Of a stretch of 37,304 bases of DNA, positions 1-9,900 are shown one piece after another. The stretch lies in assembly GCA_023522315.1 (NCBI GenBank), contig JAHCSU010000674.1, positions 1-37,304 on the forward strand, given 5' to 3'. The translations under genes and the position numbers were made by a program. Source of the stretch: Nostoc sp. CCCryo 231-06 (GTDB lineage Bacteria; Cyanobacteriota; Cyanobacteriia; Cyanobacteriales; Nostocaceae). The stretch's first letter is position 1. Each line of letters begins with the position of its first letter. The notes under the pieces are model-generated. The model had not been told where the DNA came from and did no database searches. It saw nothing but the letters and a program-made list of their open reading frames with translations.

Positions 1-69
1 AGGAAATCTTCTTGAATATCAATGTGTTACATCTTGAAGTGCGGAATGTCGGATCAAGCTAAATCTGAG

Positions 70-232
70 AGGATGTTTTAAAAGTCCCCTTGTTGGGATC
101 AAAAGTTTTAGATCCCTCTAAATCCCCCGATGAATTGGGAAATTTTGATTCCAGTCTCCCACCTTAAAAAAGGGGTTTAGAGGAAATAAATAAGTGCCTA
201 AAATCACTAGCTAAACACTTTTAAAACAACCT
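70..232. mobile_element. Probable MITE with 16-bp terminal inverted repeats, upstream of hphB
   Basis: The ends AGGATGTTTTAAAAGT (70-85) and ACTTTTAAAACAACCT (217-232) are inverted copies with one mismatch in 16. A second imperfect inverted pair lies inside: CCTCTAAATCCCC (115-127) and GGGGTTTAGAGG (172-183). The element is about 163 bp and has no coding capacity. Nested inverted repeats with AT-rich ends are typical of small non-autonomous cyanobacterial elements. I see no clear target-site duplication. It ends 54 bases before hphB, so it may contribute to or disrupt the operon promoter. The rest of 1-286 shows nothing I can name. Confidence 0.6.
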
Positions 233-286
233 TTGAGTCTTTCTGAATGAGTATGTAAAACAACGAGGTATTGGAGTTGTGGCAAA

Positions 287-1378
287 ATGCAGTCTTTAAG
301 TAAGGCATCTTATCGGATTGTTGCTATTCCGGGAGAAGGGATTGGGCCAGAAGTTGTAGAAGCTTCCTTAAAAATTCTGCAACAGGTTGCTAAAATTCAA
401 GGATTTACGTTGCAGGTAGACTATGGCTGGCTTGGCGCAACTGCCTTTGAGCAGCTGGGTAGTTACTTTCCTCAAGCCACTGCCGAACTATGTGATGGAG
501 CCGATGGAATTGTATTTGGTGCAGTTACTCAAGGCGGACTGCTAGAACTCCGAAAGCACTTCGATTTCTTTTGCAATTTTCGTCCGATTCGTAGCGTTGA
601 AAGTCTCCTGGATAAATCTAGTCTTCGACCAGAGAAAATTCAAGGACTTGATATTCTCATCGTTCGAGAATTGGTCAGTGGAATCTATTTTGGCCCGTCT
701 GGACGCTCTTCAGATGAGCAAGGAAATTATGGATACCATACAATGCGCTATTACGATGAAGAGATTCGTCGAATTGCTCGTAAAGCATTAGAAAAAGCGC
801 AATCTCGCCGAGGATTACTGACCGTAGCCCACAAAGAAAACGCCTTGCCTCATTTGCCTTGGACTCGTCTAGTTCAAGAAGAAGCGAGACAATTTCCCAG
901 CGTTGTTGTTGAACCAATGCTGGTAGATAACTTAGCCATGCTTATGGTTTTGAATCCCCAAAGGTTTGATGTTATTTTGGCGGGTAATTTATTTGGAGAT
1001 ATTCTCAGCGATATTGGCGGTGCATTAGTTGGCTCAATTGGCTTATTAGGATCGGCAAGTCTTAATGCTAATGGATTTGGTTTGTACGAGGCCATTCATG
1101 GTACAGCCCCAGATATTGCAGGCTTAGGAATTGCTAATCCCCTTGGAACCTTGGGAGCTTGTGTTTTAATGCTTCAGCAATGGGGGGAAGTGCAGGCTGC
1201 CCAACTGATTATTGCAGCGCAAGACCGAATTTTAGCTAAGGGATACCGAACAGCTGATTTGTTTAGCCAAGGAGAAGAAATTTTAGTTAATACTGCAACC
1301 TTAGTTGACCTTTTACTTGAAGAACTTTCTGTTGTGCAACATTCTCAATTAGGAGTACTTCATGAGTCACGAAAATAA
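287..1378 (+). CDS. hphB: HphB: 3-isopropylmalate dehydrogenase-like (benzylmalate dehydrogenase)
   Basis: A 363-residue beta-decarboxylating dehydrogenase of the LeuB/isocitrate dehydrogenase family, cytosolic and NAD-dependent. Visible motifs are the N-terminal GEGIGPEV, the substrate-binding arginine stretch around LELRKHFDFFCNFRPIR, the GIYFGPSGR segment, and NLFGDILSDIGG (234-245), whose Asp238 and Asp242 are the expected metal ligands. GLYEAIHGTAPDIAG then closes the active site. In homo-amino-acid pathways this enzyme oxidises and decarboxylates the 3-substituted malate to the 2-oxo acid that is transaminated to homophenylalanine or homotyrosine. The residue usually reading DK in LeuB is HK here (AHKENAL), a departure from housekeeping LeuB. 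The gene overlaps hphCD by 17 bases. The start is supported by GGAG about ten bases upstream. Assignment to homo-amino-acid rather than leucine synthesis is inferred from the NRPS neighbours. Confidence 0.85.
   Translation: MQSLSKASYRIVAIPGEGIGPEVVEASLKILQQVAKIQGFTLQVDYGWLGATAFEQLGSYFPQATAELCDGADGIVFGAVTQGGLLELRKHFDFFCNFRPIRSVESLLDKSSLRPEKIQGLDILIVRELVSGIYFGPSGRSSDEQGNYGYHTMRYYDEEIRRIARKALEKAQSRRGLLTVAHKENALPHLPWTRLVQEEARQFPSVVVEPMLVDNLAMLMVLNPQRFDVILAGNLFGDILSDIGGALVGSIGLLGSASLNANGFGLYEAIHGTAPDIAGLGIANPLGTLGACVLMLQQWGEVQAAQLIIAAQDRILAKGYRTADLFSQGEEILVNTATLVDLLLEELSVVQHSQLGVLHESRK
1351..1355 (+). promoter_or_regulatory. Ribosome binding site for hphCD
   Basis: AGGAG lies six bases before the ATG at 1362, inside the end of hphB. 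It fixes the hphCD start and supports translational coupling of the two overlapping genes. Confidence 0.7.
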
Positions 1379-3071
1379 CGTTTTGTACCTTGGAGATGAT
1401 ATCAATACCGATGATATTATTCCTGCCAATCGAGCTACAAATGATGACTTAGATAGCTTAAAACATTATGCTTTAGAACATGTTATTGGAGCAGGTGAAC
1501 TGCTAAAATATGATGTGATTGAAGCAGGAGAAAATTTCGGCTGTGGTTCCAGTCGAGAAATTGCTCCCATTGCCCTCCAAGCTGCTGGAATTAAAAAGAT
1601 TCGGGCGCGATCGTTTGCGGAAATTTTTTATCGTAATAGCATCAATATTGGACTGTCTCTAGAAATTCTAGGGGAGAAACAGGAGAATCCTTTAGTTGAT
1701 GCGATCGCAGCAGCCGGCGGGTTAATGTCTTTTAATCAGCTACGTCGTCAGGGTGAGATTACCATTCCTGGGAGCCTCACCCCTGCAAGACCCATGACTT
1801 TAGTTGAAAAACTTTTGGCTAAAGCCTCTAGAAATTCCTCCGTCCAGCCGGGAGAAGTGGTTTTTGCACAGGTCGATTTAGCATTATCCCATGATGCTGT
1901 GGCCGGGCCTGTAGCCAAGACATTTTATAAACAGTATGGAGAAGGAGCAAAGTTATGGGACTCCCAAAAGGTGGTTTTAGTAGCAGATCACTTCATCCAA
2001 GTTAACGACATCCGTGCTGATGACAAAGCATATTTGATGTACGAACAGATGATTGAGTTTGCTAAAGTCCAAGGATGCCACTTATTTGATGTGGTTTCCC
2101 CAGGCGAAGCAGCAGGCATCTGTCACGTTTTACTTCCAGAAAAAGGGTTTGTGCGGCCGGGAATGGTGATTGCTGGTACAGATTCCCATACCTGCACCTA
2201 CGGGGCATTAGGAGCCTTTTCCACAGGCGTAGGTACGACAGATATGGCGAATATTTATGCCACAGGAGATATGTGGATTCGTGTTCCTCCAACCCTAGTA
2301 TTTGAGTTGTCTGGAACCTTACCTTCTAAAATCAGTGCCAAGGATATTATCCTATTTATCTTAGGACAAATCGGCTGTGCTGGCGCTACCAGTAAGGTAA
2401 TGGAGTTTAGAGGGTCAATCCTCGCACAACTGCCCTTTGATGAACGATTGACTCTAGCTAATATGGCTGTGGAGTGTGGTGCAATATGTGGCTTGATTGT
2501 TCCTGATGAAGTAACCCGTGAGTATCTAAAAAACCGAGTTTCAGAAGAATTTGCAGAGATTATCGGCGATGCTGATGCTGAGTACGAAAAGATTTATCAA
2601 TTTGACCTCAGTGATTTAGAACCGCAAGTTGCACGTCCCCCAAAACCGGATCAAGTAGTTGCCATTAGTCAGTTAGAAAACATTCCGATTACCAAAGCCT
2701 TTATTGGCTCTTGTACCGGGGGAAAACTCTATGATTTAGCTCAGGCTGCGGAAGTTTTGAACGGTCGCCAACTGGCAGACGGTGTAAGCTTGTTTATAGT
2801 ACCTGCAACCATTGAAATTCGAGAACAAGCCCAAAAGTTAGGCTATATCGACATTTTTAAACAAGCAGGGGCGCAGATTCTCAAGACAGGTTGTGGCGCT
2901 TGTATCAATTCTGGATTTGGAGTTTTGGCAAAAGAAGAAACAGGTATTTATGCAACCAATCGCAATTTTAAAGGACGCAGTGGCGATCCAACGGGCAAAA
3001 ATTATTTGGCTTCACCAAGAACAGTGGCTATATCTGCTGTAAATGGAAAAATTAGCGATCGCTTTGATTAA
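1362..3071 (+). CDS. hphCD: HphCD: fused isomerase, small (LeuD) then large (LeuC) subunit domains
   Basis: A 569-residue fusion of the two isopropylmalate isomerase subunits. Residues 1 to about 165 are the LeuD swivel domain (NTDDIIPA, GCGSSRE at 60-66). Residues from about 165 onward are the LeuC domain with GTDSHTCTYG and three iron-sulphur cysteines at 451 (GSCTGG), 511 and 514 (GCGAC). The 60 and 3 residue spacing is that expected of aconitase-family cluster ligands. The order small-large is the reverse of aconitase, where the swivel domain is C-terminal. Known HphCD enzymes isomerise 2-benzylmalate to 3-benzylmalate. The gene follows hphB with a 17-base overlap and a good ribosome binding site. 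All catalytic cysteines are present, so it looks functional. A leucine-pathway role is unlikely given the fusion and the context. Confidence 0.88.
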   Translation: MSHENNVLYLGDDINTDDIIPANRATNDDLDSLKHYALEHVIGAGELLKYDVIEAGENFGCGSSREIAPIALQAAGIKKIRARSFAEIFYRNSINIGLSLEILGEKQENPLVDAIAAAGGLMSFNQLRRQGEITIPGSLTPARPMTLVEKLLAKASRNSSVQPGEVVFAQVDLALSHDAVAGPVAKTFYKQYGEGAKLWDSQKVVLVADHFIQVNDIRADDKAYLMYEQMIEFAKVQGCHLFDVVSPGEAAGICHVLLPEKGFVRPGMVIAGTDSHTCTYGALGAFSTGVGTTDMANIYATGDMWIRVPPTLVFELSGTLPSKISAKDIILFILGQIGCAGATSKVMEFRGSILAQLPFDERLTLANMAVECGAICGLIVPDEVTREYLKNRVSEEFAEIIGDADAEYEKIYQFDLSDLEPQVARPPKPDQVVAISQLENIPITKAFIGSCTGGKLYDLAQAAEVLNGRQLADGVSLFIVPATIEIREQAQKLGYIDIFKQAGAQILKTGCGACINSGFGVLAKEETGIYATNRNFKGRSGDPTGKNYLASPRTVAISAVNGKISDRFD

Positions 3072-3159
3072 AGACTGAACTCTCAGATCGGGGTAAATTC
3101 AAAAAATATTAACCCAATGCGATCGCTAATGAGTCTTATCTAGCTTACTCTAGATTCTG

Positions 3160-3192
3160 AGATAGGTTTCTTTATTTACAAAGACTCTATCT
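3160..3192. other. Imperfect hairpin between hphCD and the small ORF
   Basis: AGATAG (3160-3165) pairs with CTATCT (3187-3192), with partial pairing of TTTCTTT against AAAGA inside. There is no T-run after it, so it is not a convincing intrinsic terminator. It might act as an attenuator or be chance. The gap 3072-3244 also holds a HIP1 octamer. Confidence 0.25.
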
Positions 3193-3244
3193 TGTAACCT
3201 TAGTCATGTATTAACCAACAGTATAAGGATTTTAGGTAATTACA

Positions 3245-3637
3245 ATGGACGAAATCGTTAAAAAGTTGGCTGGTCTGGGTCTTCCTGGTGTAATTCTCGT
3301 GGTTCTAACAGTCGCATCAGGAGGTAGTTCTGCGGCTGTTGCAGCTGCCATCACAGCCTTAGGAGGGCCTTTTGGCATCGTCGGAGGTATAGGATTGCTT
3401 GGTCTAATAACCGTTCTTGGAGATACTATAGCCGGATATGGAATTGAAGCTATTCTTAAGGCCATTTATGCAGAACGGAGCAAAACCGAATCAGTGAGAT
3501 ACCTTCTCAAAGAAATTAAAGATTTACCCATTTCAGAGGAGCTAAAACTGAAATTGAAAAATCAACTTAGTTCAGAAGTCATTGTTGATACCGGAGATAT
3601 TCCCCAACCAACAACAGTTGAAATTGTTGAAGAATAA
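3245..3637 (+). CDS. Unrecognised Gly/Ala-rich small membrane-like protein
   Basis: A 130-residue protein I cannot assign. Residues about 8-70 are hydrophobic and glycine/alanine-rich (GLGLPGVILVVLTVASGG, then GGPFGIVGGIGLLGL), enough for two membrane helices or a hairpin. Residues 75-110 are charged and predicted helical, with repeated Leu-Lys/Glu pattern (LLKEIKDLPISEELKLKLK). The tail is acidic and ends VEIVEE. No signal peptide cleavage site, cysteine pair or double-glycine leader is evident, so a secreted bacteriocin is not supported. AAGGA at 3225-3229 and AGG at 3234 sit upstream of the ATG. It lies between the precursor genes and the NRPS genes, on the same strand, but nothing in the sequence ties it to peptide synthesis. 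Confidence 0.65.
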   Translation: MDEIVKKLAGLGLPGVILVVLTVASGGSSAAVAAAITALGGPFGIVGGIGLLGLITVLGDTIAGYGIEAILKAIYAERSKTESVRYLLKEIKDLPISEELKLKLKNQLSSEVIVDTGDIPQPTTVEIVEE

Positions 3638-3753
3638 TTTTACTATTAAATTTGGGAAAATGCTACTAAATTGAGTGCGATCGCGCTTAATTTTATCAAC
3701 AAATAAATTGCATCAGAGTAAACTTTCAAAGCCCGTAATTTTCAATCATTAAC

Positions 3754-3906
3754 AATTCGTAATTCGTAGTTATTAAGAACGCTTTTTCCAAAACCCGTAA
3801 GGGATGCGAAATCGTTATCAAGTGTAATTACGAATTACGAACTTGTACTGAACGCAGTCGTTGGCGCAGCCTCTCGTAGAGAAGTATTACGAATTACGAA
3901 TTATGT
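3754..3906. repeat. ATTACGA heptamer arrays flanking a palindromic interspersed repeat, running into the aptA1 start
   Basis: AATTCGTAATTCGTA (3754-3768) is the inverse of two later direct arrays, ATTACGA x2 at 3827-3840 and ATTACGA x2 plus ATTATGT at 3886-3906. Between the last two arrays lies a 44-base segment (about 3841-3884) with CTCTCGTAGAG, resembling the short palindromic repeats scattered in Nostoc genomes. The aptA1 ATG (3903) falls in the variant third heptamer. The rest of the gap 3638-3902 holds one HIP1 octamer and no clear promoter. Confidence 0.75.
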
Positions 3907-6900
3907 TAAAATGCATTCATCAGTTATTTGAGAGCCAAGTTGCACGAACACCGCAAGCAATAGCTGTGGTATTTGGACAGAAGAAACTGACATATCAAAA
4001 ATTAAATATAAAAGCTAACCAACTCGCCGCTCATTTACAAAAATTAGGGGTAGGAGCCGAAGTATTAGTTGGAATTTGCCTTGATCGCTCTTTAGAGATG
4101 ATCGTGGGATTGTTGGGGATTCTCAAAGCTGGGGGAGCATATCTTCCCTTAGATCCCGTGTATCCAGCCGAACGATTGGGTTACATGGTGCGAGATGCTC
4201 AACTATCTGTGTTGGTAACGCAACAAAAATGGTCTAGTTTAATATCCGACTATTCAGGGAAGCTAATTTGTTTAGATAGCCAGCAAGATGAAATTTTTAA
4301 CCAGAGCAATACCTACCATATTGTTAATCCTGTAGAACCTAATAATCTGGCTTATGTCATCTATACATCAGGATCAACCGGTAAGCCCAAGGGGGTGATG
4401 ATTGAACATCATTCATTAGTAAATTTTACGCAAAGTGCGATCGCTCAATACAAAATTTCTGCAAGGGATGTTATTCTTCAGTTCACCTCGGTAAGTTTTG
4501 ATGTATTTGCAGAAGAAATATATCCTGCATTAAGTTGTGGTGCAACCGTAGTACTACGAACTGAAGAAACGCTCAGTTTTGTAGCCTCATTCATTCAGCA
4601 ATCCCAAGATTGCCAAATCACCGTCTGGGATTTGCCCACATCTTACTGGTATTTAATAGTAAATGAATTATCCACAGGTAAAATAACATTACCCAAATCA
4701 TTACGCTTGGTAATTATTGGCGGTGAACGAGTAGTACCAGAACAAGTTAAAAAATGGCTCAACTATGTAGGCAATTTCCCGGAATTGATCAATGCTTACG
4801 GGCCTACCGAAACCACTATTGAAGCGACAATTTGCCTTTTATCCAGTTTGAAAGAAACCCAACTACAGGGTAAAGAAATACCTATTGGTAAACCAATTGC
4901 AGATAATATTCAAGTCTACGTATTAGATCAAAACCTTCAACAAGTCCCCACTCAAACAATAGGAGAAATATACATCGGAGGAGCGGGATTAGCACGGGGA
5001 TATCTCAACCGTCCTGAATTGACGGCAGAAAGATTTATTAAAAATCCTTTTAACAATTCAAAATTATATAAAACTGGTGACTTAGGACGATATCTAGCTG
5101 ATGGAAACCTAGAATTTGTTGCACGAATTGATTATCAGGTAAAATTTAACGGCTTCCGAATTGAGTTAGAAGAAATTGAATCTGTCCTCAATCAACATCC
5201 TCAAGTATCTCAAACCGCCGTTATTGTTCGTGAAGACACCCCTGAAAACAAACGTCTAGTAGCTTACATTGTCCCCCATCAAAAGACAGAGATTAACTGC
5301 ACAAATCTGCAAAGCTTTTTGAAAAACAAGCTACCCAGTTACATGGTGCCAACGGTCTTTGTTTCCCTAAATACTTTACCTCTCAATCCCAACGGGAAAA
5401 TCGATCGCCAAGCACTTCCAATCCCCAAACTTCAAGAAACCTTTGTTGCACCGCGTAATTCCCAAGAAGAAGCTTTAGCAGAAATCTGGTGCCAAGTTTT
5501 CGGCTTAGAACAGATTGGAGTCGATGACAACTTTTTCCAGTTAGGTGGTCATTCCCTAATTGCTACTCAAATTTTATCCCGAATCCGCGATGTTTTTCAA
5601 GTTGAGTTATCTTTTGGAGAGCTATTTGGAAACTCAACAATTAACGACTTAGTTAAAGTTATTGTCGAACAACAGCAATTAAAAAAATCATCCTCCTTAG
5701 CTAAAATTCAACCGATTCCACGGGAGGGTTACTTACCTGTTTCTTTTGCTCAAGAGCGGGTGTATTTCATTGAACAATTAGCACCCTCAATGAGCGCTTA
5801 CCAATTCCAAGATAGTTTGCGTTTCCAAGGAAATTTAAAAATATCTATCCTTGAAAAAAGTCTCAGCGAAATTTTACGCCGTCATGAAATCTTTCGGACA
5901 ACATTTCCGGCGATAGAAGGAAAGCTGGTACAAGTAATTCACCCTTACCAACCTGTTAATTTAGCAGTTATCGACCTGCAAAATATTCCTCAATCTGAGC
6001 AGCAAGCTGAAATAGAAAAATTAACAGCTGAAGCAGTTAAAAAACCTTTCAATCTTAGTGAATTACCCTTAATTCGATGGACAGTATTAAAATTAAGTAA
6101 TCAAGAATATGTGCTAGTTCATGTTGAGCATCACATGGTACATGATGGTTGGTCATTTAATCTATTTTTACAAGAATTATTAACACTATATCAAGCCTTT
6201 TGTGAAGGGAAATCGTCACCTTTAGCTGAACCCTCACTCCAGTTTGCAGATTTCGCTCATTGGCAGCGACAGTGGGTATTAACAGAGCCAGCACAAGCCC
6301 AACTGGACTATTGGAAACAAAAATTAGCTGGCTGCCCCCCTTTATTAGAATTAGTTAGCGTTAGCGATCGCCCCCGGACAGCAGAGCAAACTTACCAAGG
6401 CGGAATGTTGCGGATGGAACTTCCGCTAGATGTCTGCAACGCCCTGAGAAATCTCAGTCGTGAAGCAGGGGTGACGTTATTTATGAGTATGTTTGCAGTT
6501 TTCACAATCATGCTCTATCGTTACACAGGACAAGAAGACCTCTGTATAGGATCTGGGGTAGCTAATCGCCGTTGGCGAGAGACAGAAGGGTTAATTGGCA
6601 TGATTGTCAATAACATCGTCTTACGTACAGATATTTCTGGCAATCCCACCTTTCGGGAACTTTTGGCTCAAGTGCGTCAAGTAACCCTAGAAGCTTATGC
6701 TAACGAAGACTTACCCTTTGATAAAGTAGTAGAAGCTCTCAAACCTGAAAGAAATCTTAGCTATAATCCGCTATTTCAAGTAATGTTTAGCTTCCATGAT
6801 GCGCCGTTACCGGAATTGCGTCTACCTGGATTGAGCATTAAACAGCATGAGACAGTTAACAATCAATCAGCCAAATTTGATCTTGATATTGTCGTTATTC

Positions 6901-9900
6901 CCCGTTCTGAACAACGAGTAGGGCGCAATTCCCCAGAAGCTAAGGGAATTGAAACAGATGGTATAACTATTGTTTGGGAGTATAACAGCGACCTATTTGA
7001 TCCTGTCACCATCGATCGCATGATGGGAGAATATCAAACATTGGTAGAAGGGATTGTTGCTAACCCCGATCAACAAATTTCCCAATACCCTCTACTAACA
7101 CCAGAACAGCAACATCAATTATTATTTGACTGGAACCAGACCAAAACAGCCGATCCCGAAAATAAATGTATTCATCAATTAGTCGAAGAACAGGTAAACA
7201 AGACCCCTGATGCAGTAGCAGTGGTATTTGAGGGGCAAAAACTCACCTATAGAGAATTGAATGAACAAGCTAATCAACTCGCTCATTATCTGAAAAATTT
7301 GGGGGTAAAATCCGATCGCTTAGTCGGAATTTGCATCGATCGCTCCTTGGAGATGATAGTAGGTTTGTTAGGAATTCTCAAAGCTGGGGGTGCTTATGTT
7401 CCCCTAGATCCCGCGTATCCCGCCGAACGATTGAGCGATATAGTTAATGATGCTCACATACCGATTCTGGTGACGATGCAGCAATGGGCAACCGTGAAAG
7501 CTGAACATTCCCTACAAATAGTTTGTTTGGATACCCAAAAGGCGTTGATTTGCAGTCAGAGTCGAGAAAATCCTCAGTCTGAGGTAGTAGGGAATAATTT
7601 AGCTTATGTTATCTATACATCAGGTTCTACAGGCAAGCCCAAAGGGGTGCTGATTGAACATTACTCATTAGTAAATTTTACGCAAACTGCGATCGCTGAA
7701 TATAAATTGACAGAATGGGAATCTGTTCTGCAATTTGCCTCAATTAGTTTTGATACCGCCGCCGAAGAAATTTATCCTTGTTTAATTAGTGGTGGCACAC
7801 TGGTACTGCGGACTGAGGAAATGTTGAAATCTTTCTCTTCCTTTGTGCAGCAATCAAAACAGTGGGGAGTCACAGTATGGGATTTACCGACAGCTTATTG
7901 GCATTTGTTGGTGAATGAATTAGCCAGCAAGAATTTATCATTACCTGAATCATTACGGCTGGTTATTCTCGGTGGAGAGCGAGTTCTACCAGAAAAAGTG
8001 GCAAAGTGGTATCAATTGGTGGGTAATTATCCTCAGTTGGTTAATAGTTATGGGCCAACTGAAACTACTGTGGTTGCTACATTATCTCACTTGTCAGAAA
8101 ATGCTCTCAATCGTCAGGAAATTACCATCGGTAAACCTATTAATAATGTTCAGGTATACGTGTTAGATAAATACTTACAACCTGTTCCCATTGGAGTCCC
8201 AGGAGAACTTCATATTGGCGGTGCAGGTGTAGCGCGGGGTTATTTGAACCGTCCAGAATTGACGTTGCAAAAATTTATTTCTAATCCTTTTGAAAAAGCA
8301 GCTTTTCGACTTGATTCACCGACCAGAAGGAGTAGATTATATAAAACTGGGGATTTAGTCCGTTATCAACCCGATGGGAATTTAGAATATTTAGGGCGAA
8401 TAGATTCTCAGGTAAAAATTCGCGGTTTTCGGATTGAACTTGGTGAAATTGAAACCATGTTAAATCAACATTCTCATGTGGATCAAGCTGTTGTGATTGC
8501 CCGTGAAGATATCCCTGGTAATAAACGTTTAATCGCCTACGTGGTTGGGAATCAAGGACAAATTCAAATTGATGAAATTCGCCATTTTCTCAAACAGAAA
8601 TTACCCCCATACATGATTCCTTCTGCTTTCGTCCTATTAGAGCAGCTACCGATTACCACTAATGGTAAAATAGATTATCGGGCTTTGCCTGCCCCAGATA
8701 CTTACAACAAAAATTTAAACTTAGGGGTTATTGTTCCTCTAACTCCTACAGAAGAAAAGTTAGCGGCAATTTGGGCTGAAGTGTTGAGACAACCAAATGT
8801 CAGCATTTACGATAATTTCTTTGAATTAGGTGGCGATTCGATCATCAGTATTCAGATGATTTCTAGAGCAAATCTTGCCGGGTTAGAGCTAACTCCAAAA
8901 CAACTATTTCAATATCAAACCATTGCTGAGTTAGCTACCGTTGTTGGCACAACTAGACAAATCGCAGCCAATCAGGGATTAGTTACGGGTTCAGTGCCGC
9001 TAACGCCTATCCAACACTGGTTTTTCCAGCAAAATTTACCTGATGCTCATTACTTTAACCAGTCAGCTTTGCTAGAAATTCCCTCAGAAACACAGCCGGA
9101 GTTATTAAAGCAAGTCTTGCAACAATTATTATTACATCACGATGCATTGCGATCGCGCTTTGCACATCTGCCCGAAAGCGATTGCCCCCAGCAGATCAAC
9201 GATCCGCCCCAAGAAATAGTACCTTTCACCATTGTAGATTTGTCAGAATTACCCCCAGAAGCACAGCAAACTGCAATTAAGACAAAAGATGGCCAAATTC
9301 AAGCCAGCCTAAATCTGTCATCAGGAGAAATTGCCCGATTTGCGTTATTTAAGTTGGGAATGAATCAACCAAGCCAGTTATTATTTCTTATCCATCACCT
9401 AGTCGTTGATGGGATTTCATGGCGAATTCTGCTCGAAGATTTAGCAACAGCTTATCAACAAATTAACTGTGGGCAAGCAATCAAACTACTACCCAAAACT
9501 ACTTCTTTTCAAGAATGGGCAAATAGACTAAAAGAATACAGTAAATCAGCAGATATTGCTGCACAAATTGATTACTGGTTGTCTAGTATTTATGCTAAGA
9601 TTGCTCATTTACCGAGAGATTATCCATCAAATAAAGAAAAAAATGATTTAACTTCAAATCAGTCTTTTACCCTATTTCTAAATGAGGATGAAACTCCCGC
9701 ACTGCTTCAAGATGTCCCCTCTGCTTACAATACACAAATTAATGATGTTTTGTTGACGGCTTTAGTACAAAGCTTTAGTAAATGGACAGGAGATAAATCA
9801 TTAATTGTTGATTTAGAAGGACATGGACGCGAAGATTTATTTGAAGATGTAGACTTATCGCGGACTGTAGGCTGGTTTACTACCTTATTTACTGTGCAAT

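Noticed and set aside
874-1095. Minus-strand and alternate-frame small ORFs across the large genes
   Set aside because: They overlap strongly conserved coding sequence and show no family motifs or start signals; shadows of the real genes.
287-3071. Housekeeping leucine genes leuB and leuCD
   Set aside because: The LeuD-LeuC fusion, hphA without a regulatory domain and the anabaenopeptin-type NRPS context fit homo-amino-acid synthesis better.
3861-3902. TTG start for AptA1 adding 14 residues
   Set aside because: The codons come from interspersed-repeat DNA and are unlike any NRPS leader; ATG 3903 sits right before the first A-domain residues.
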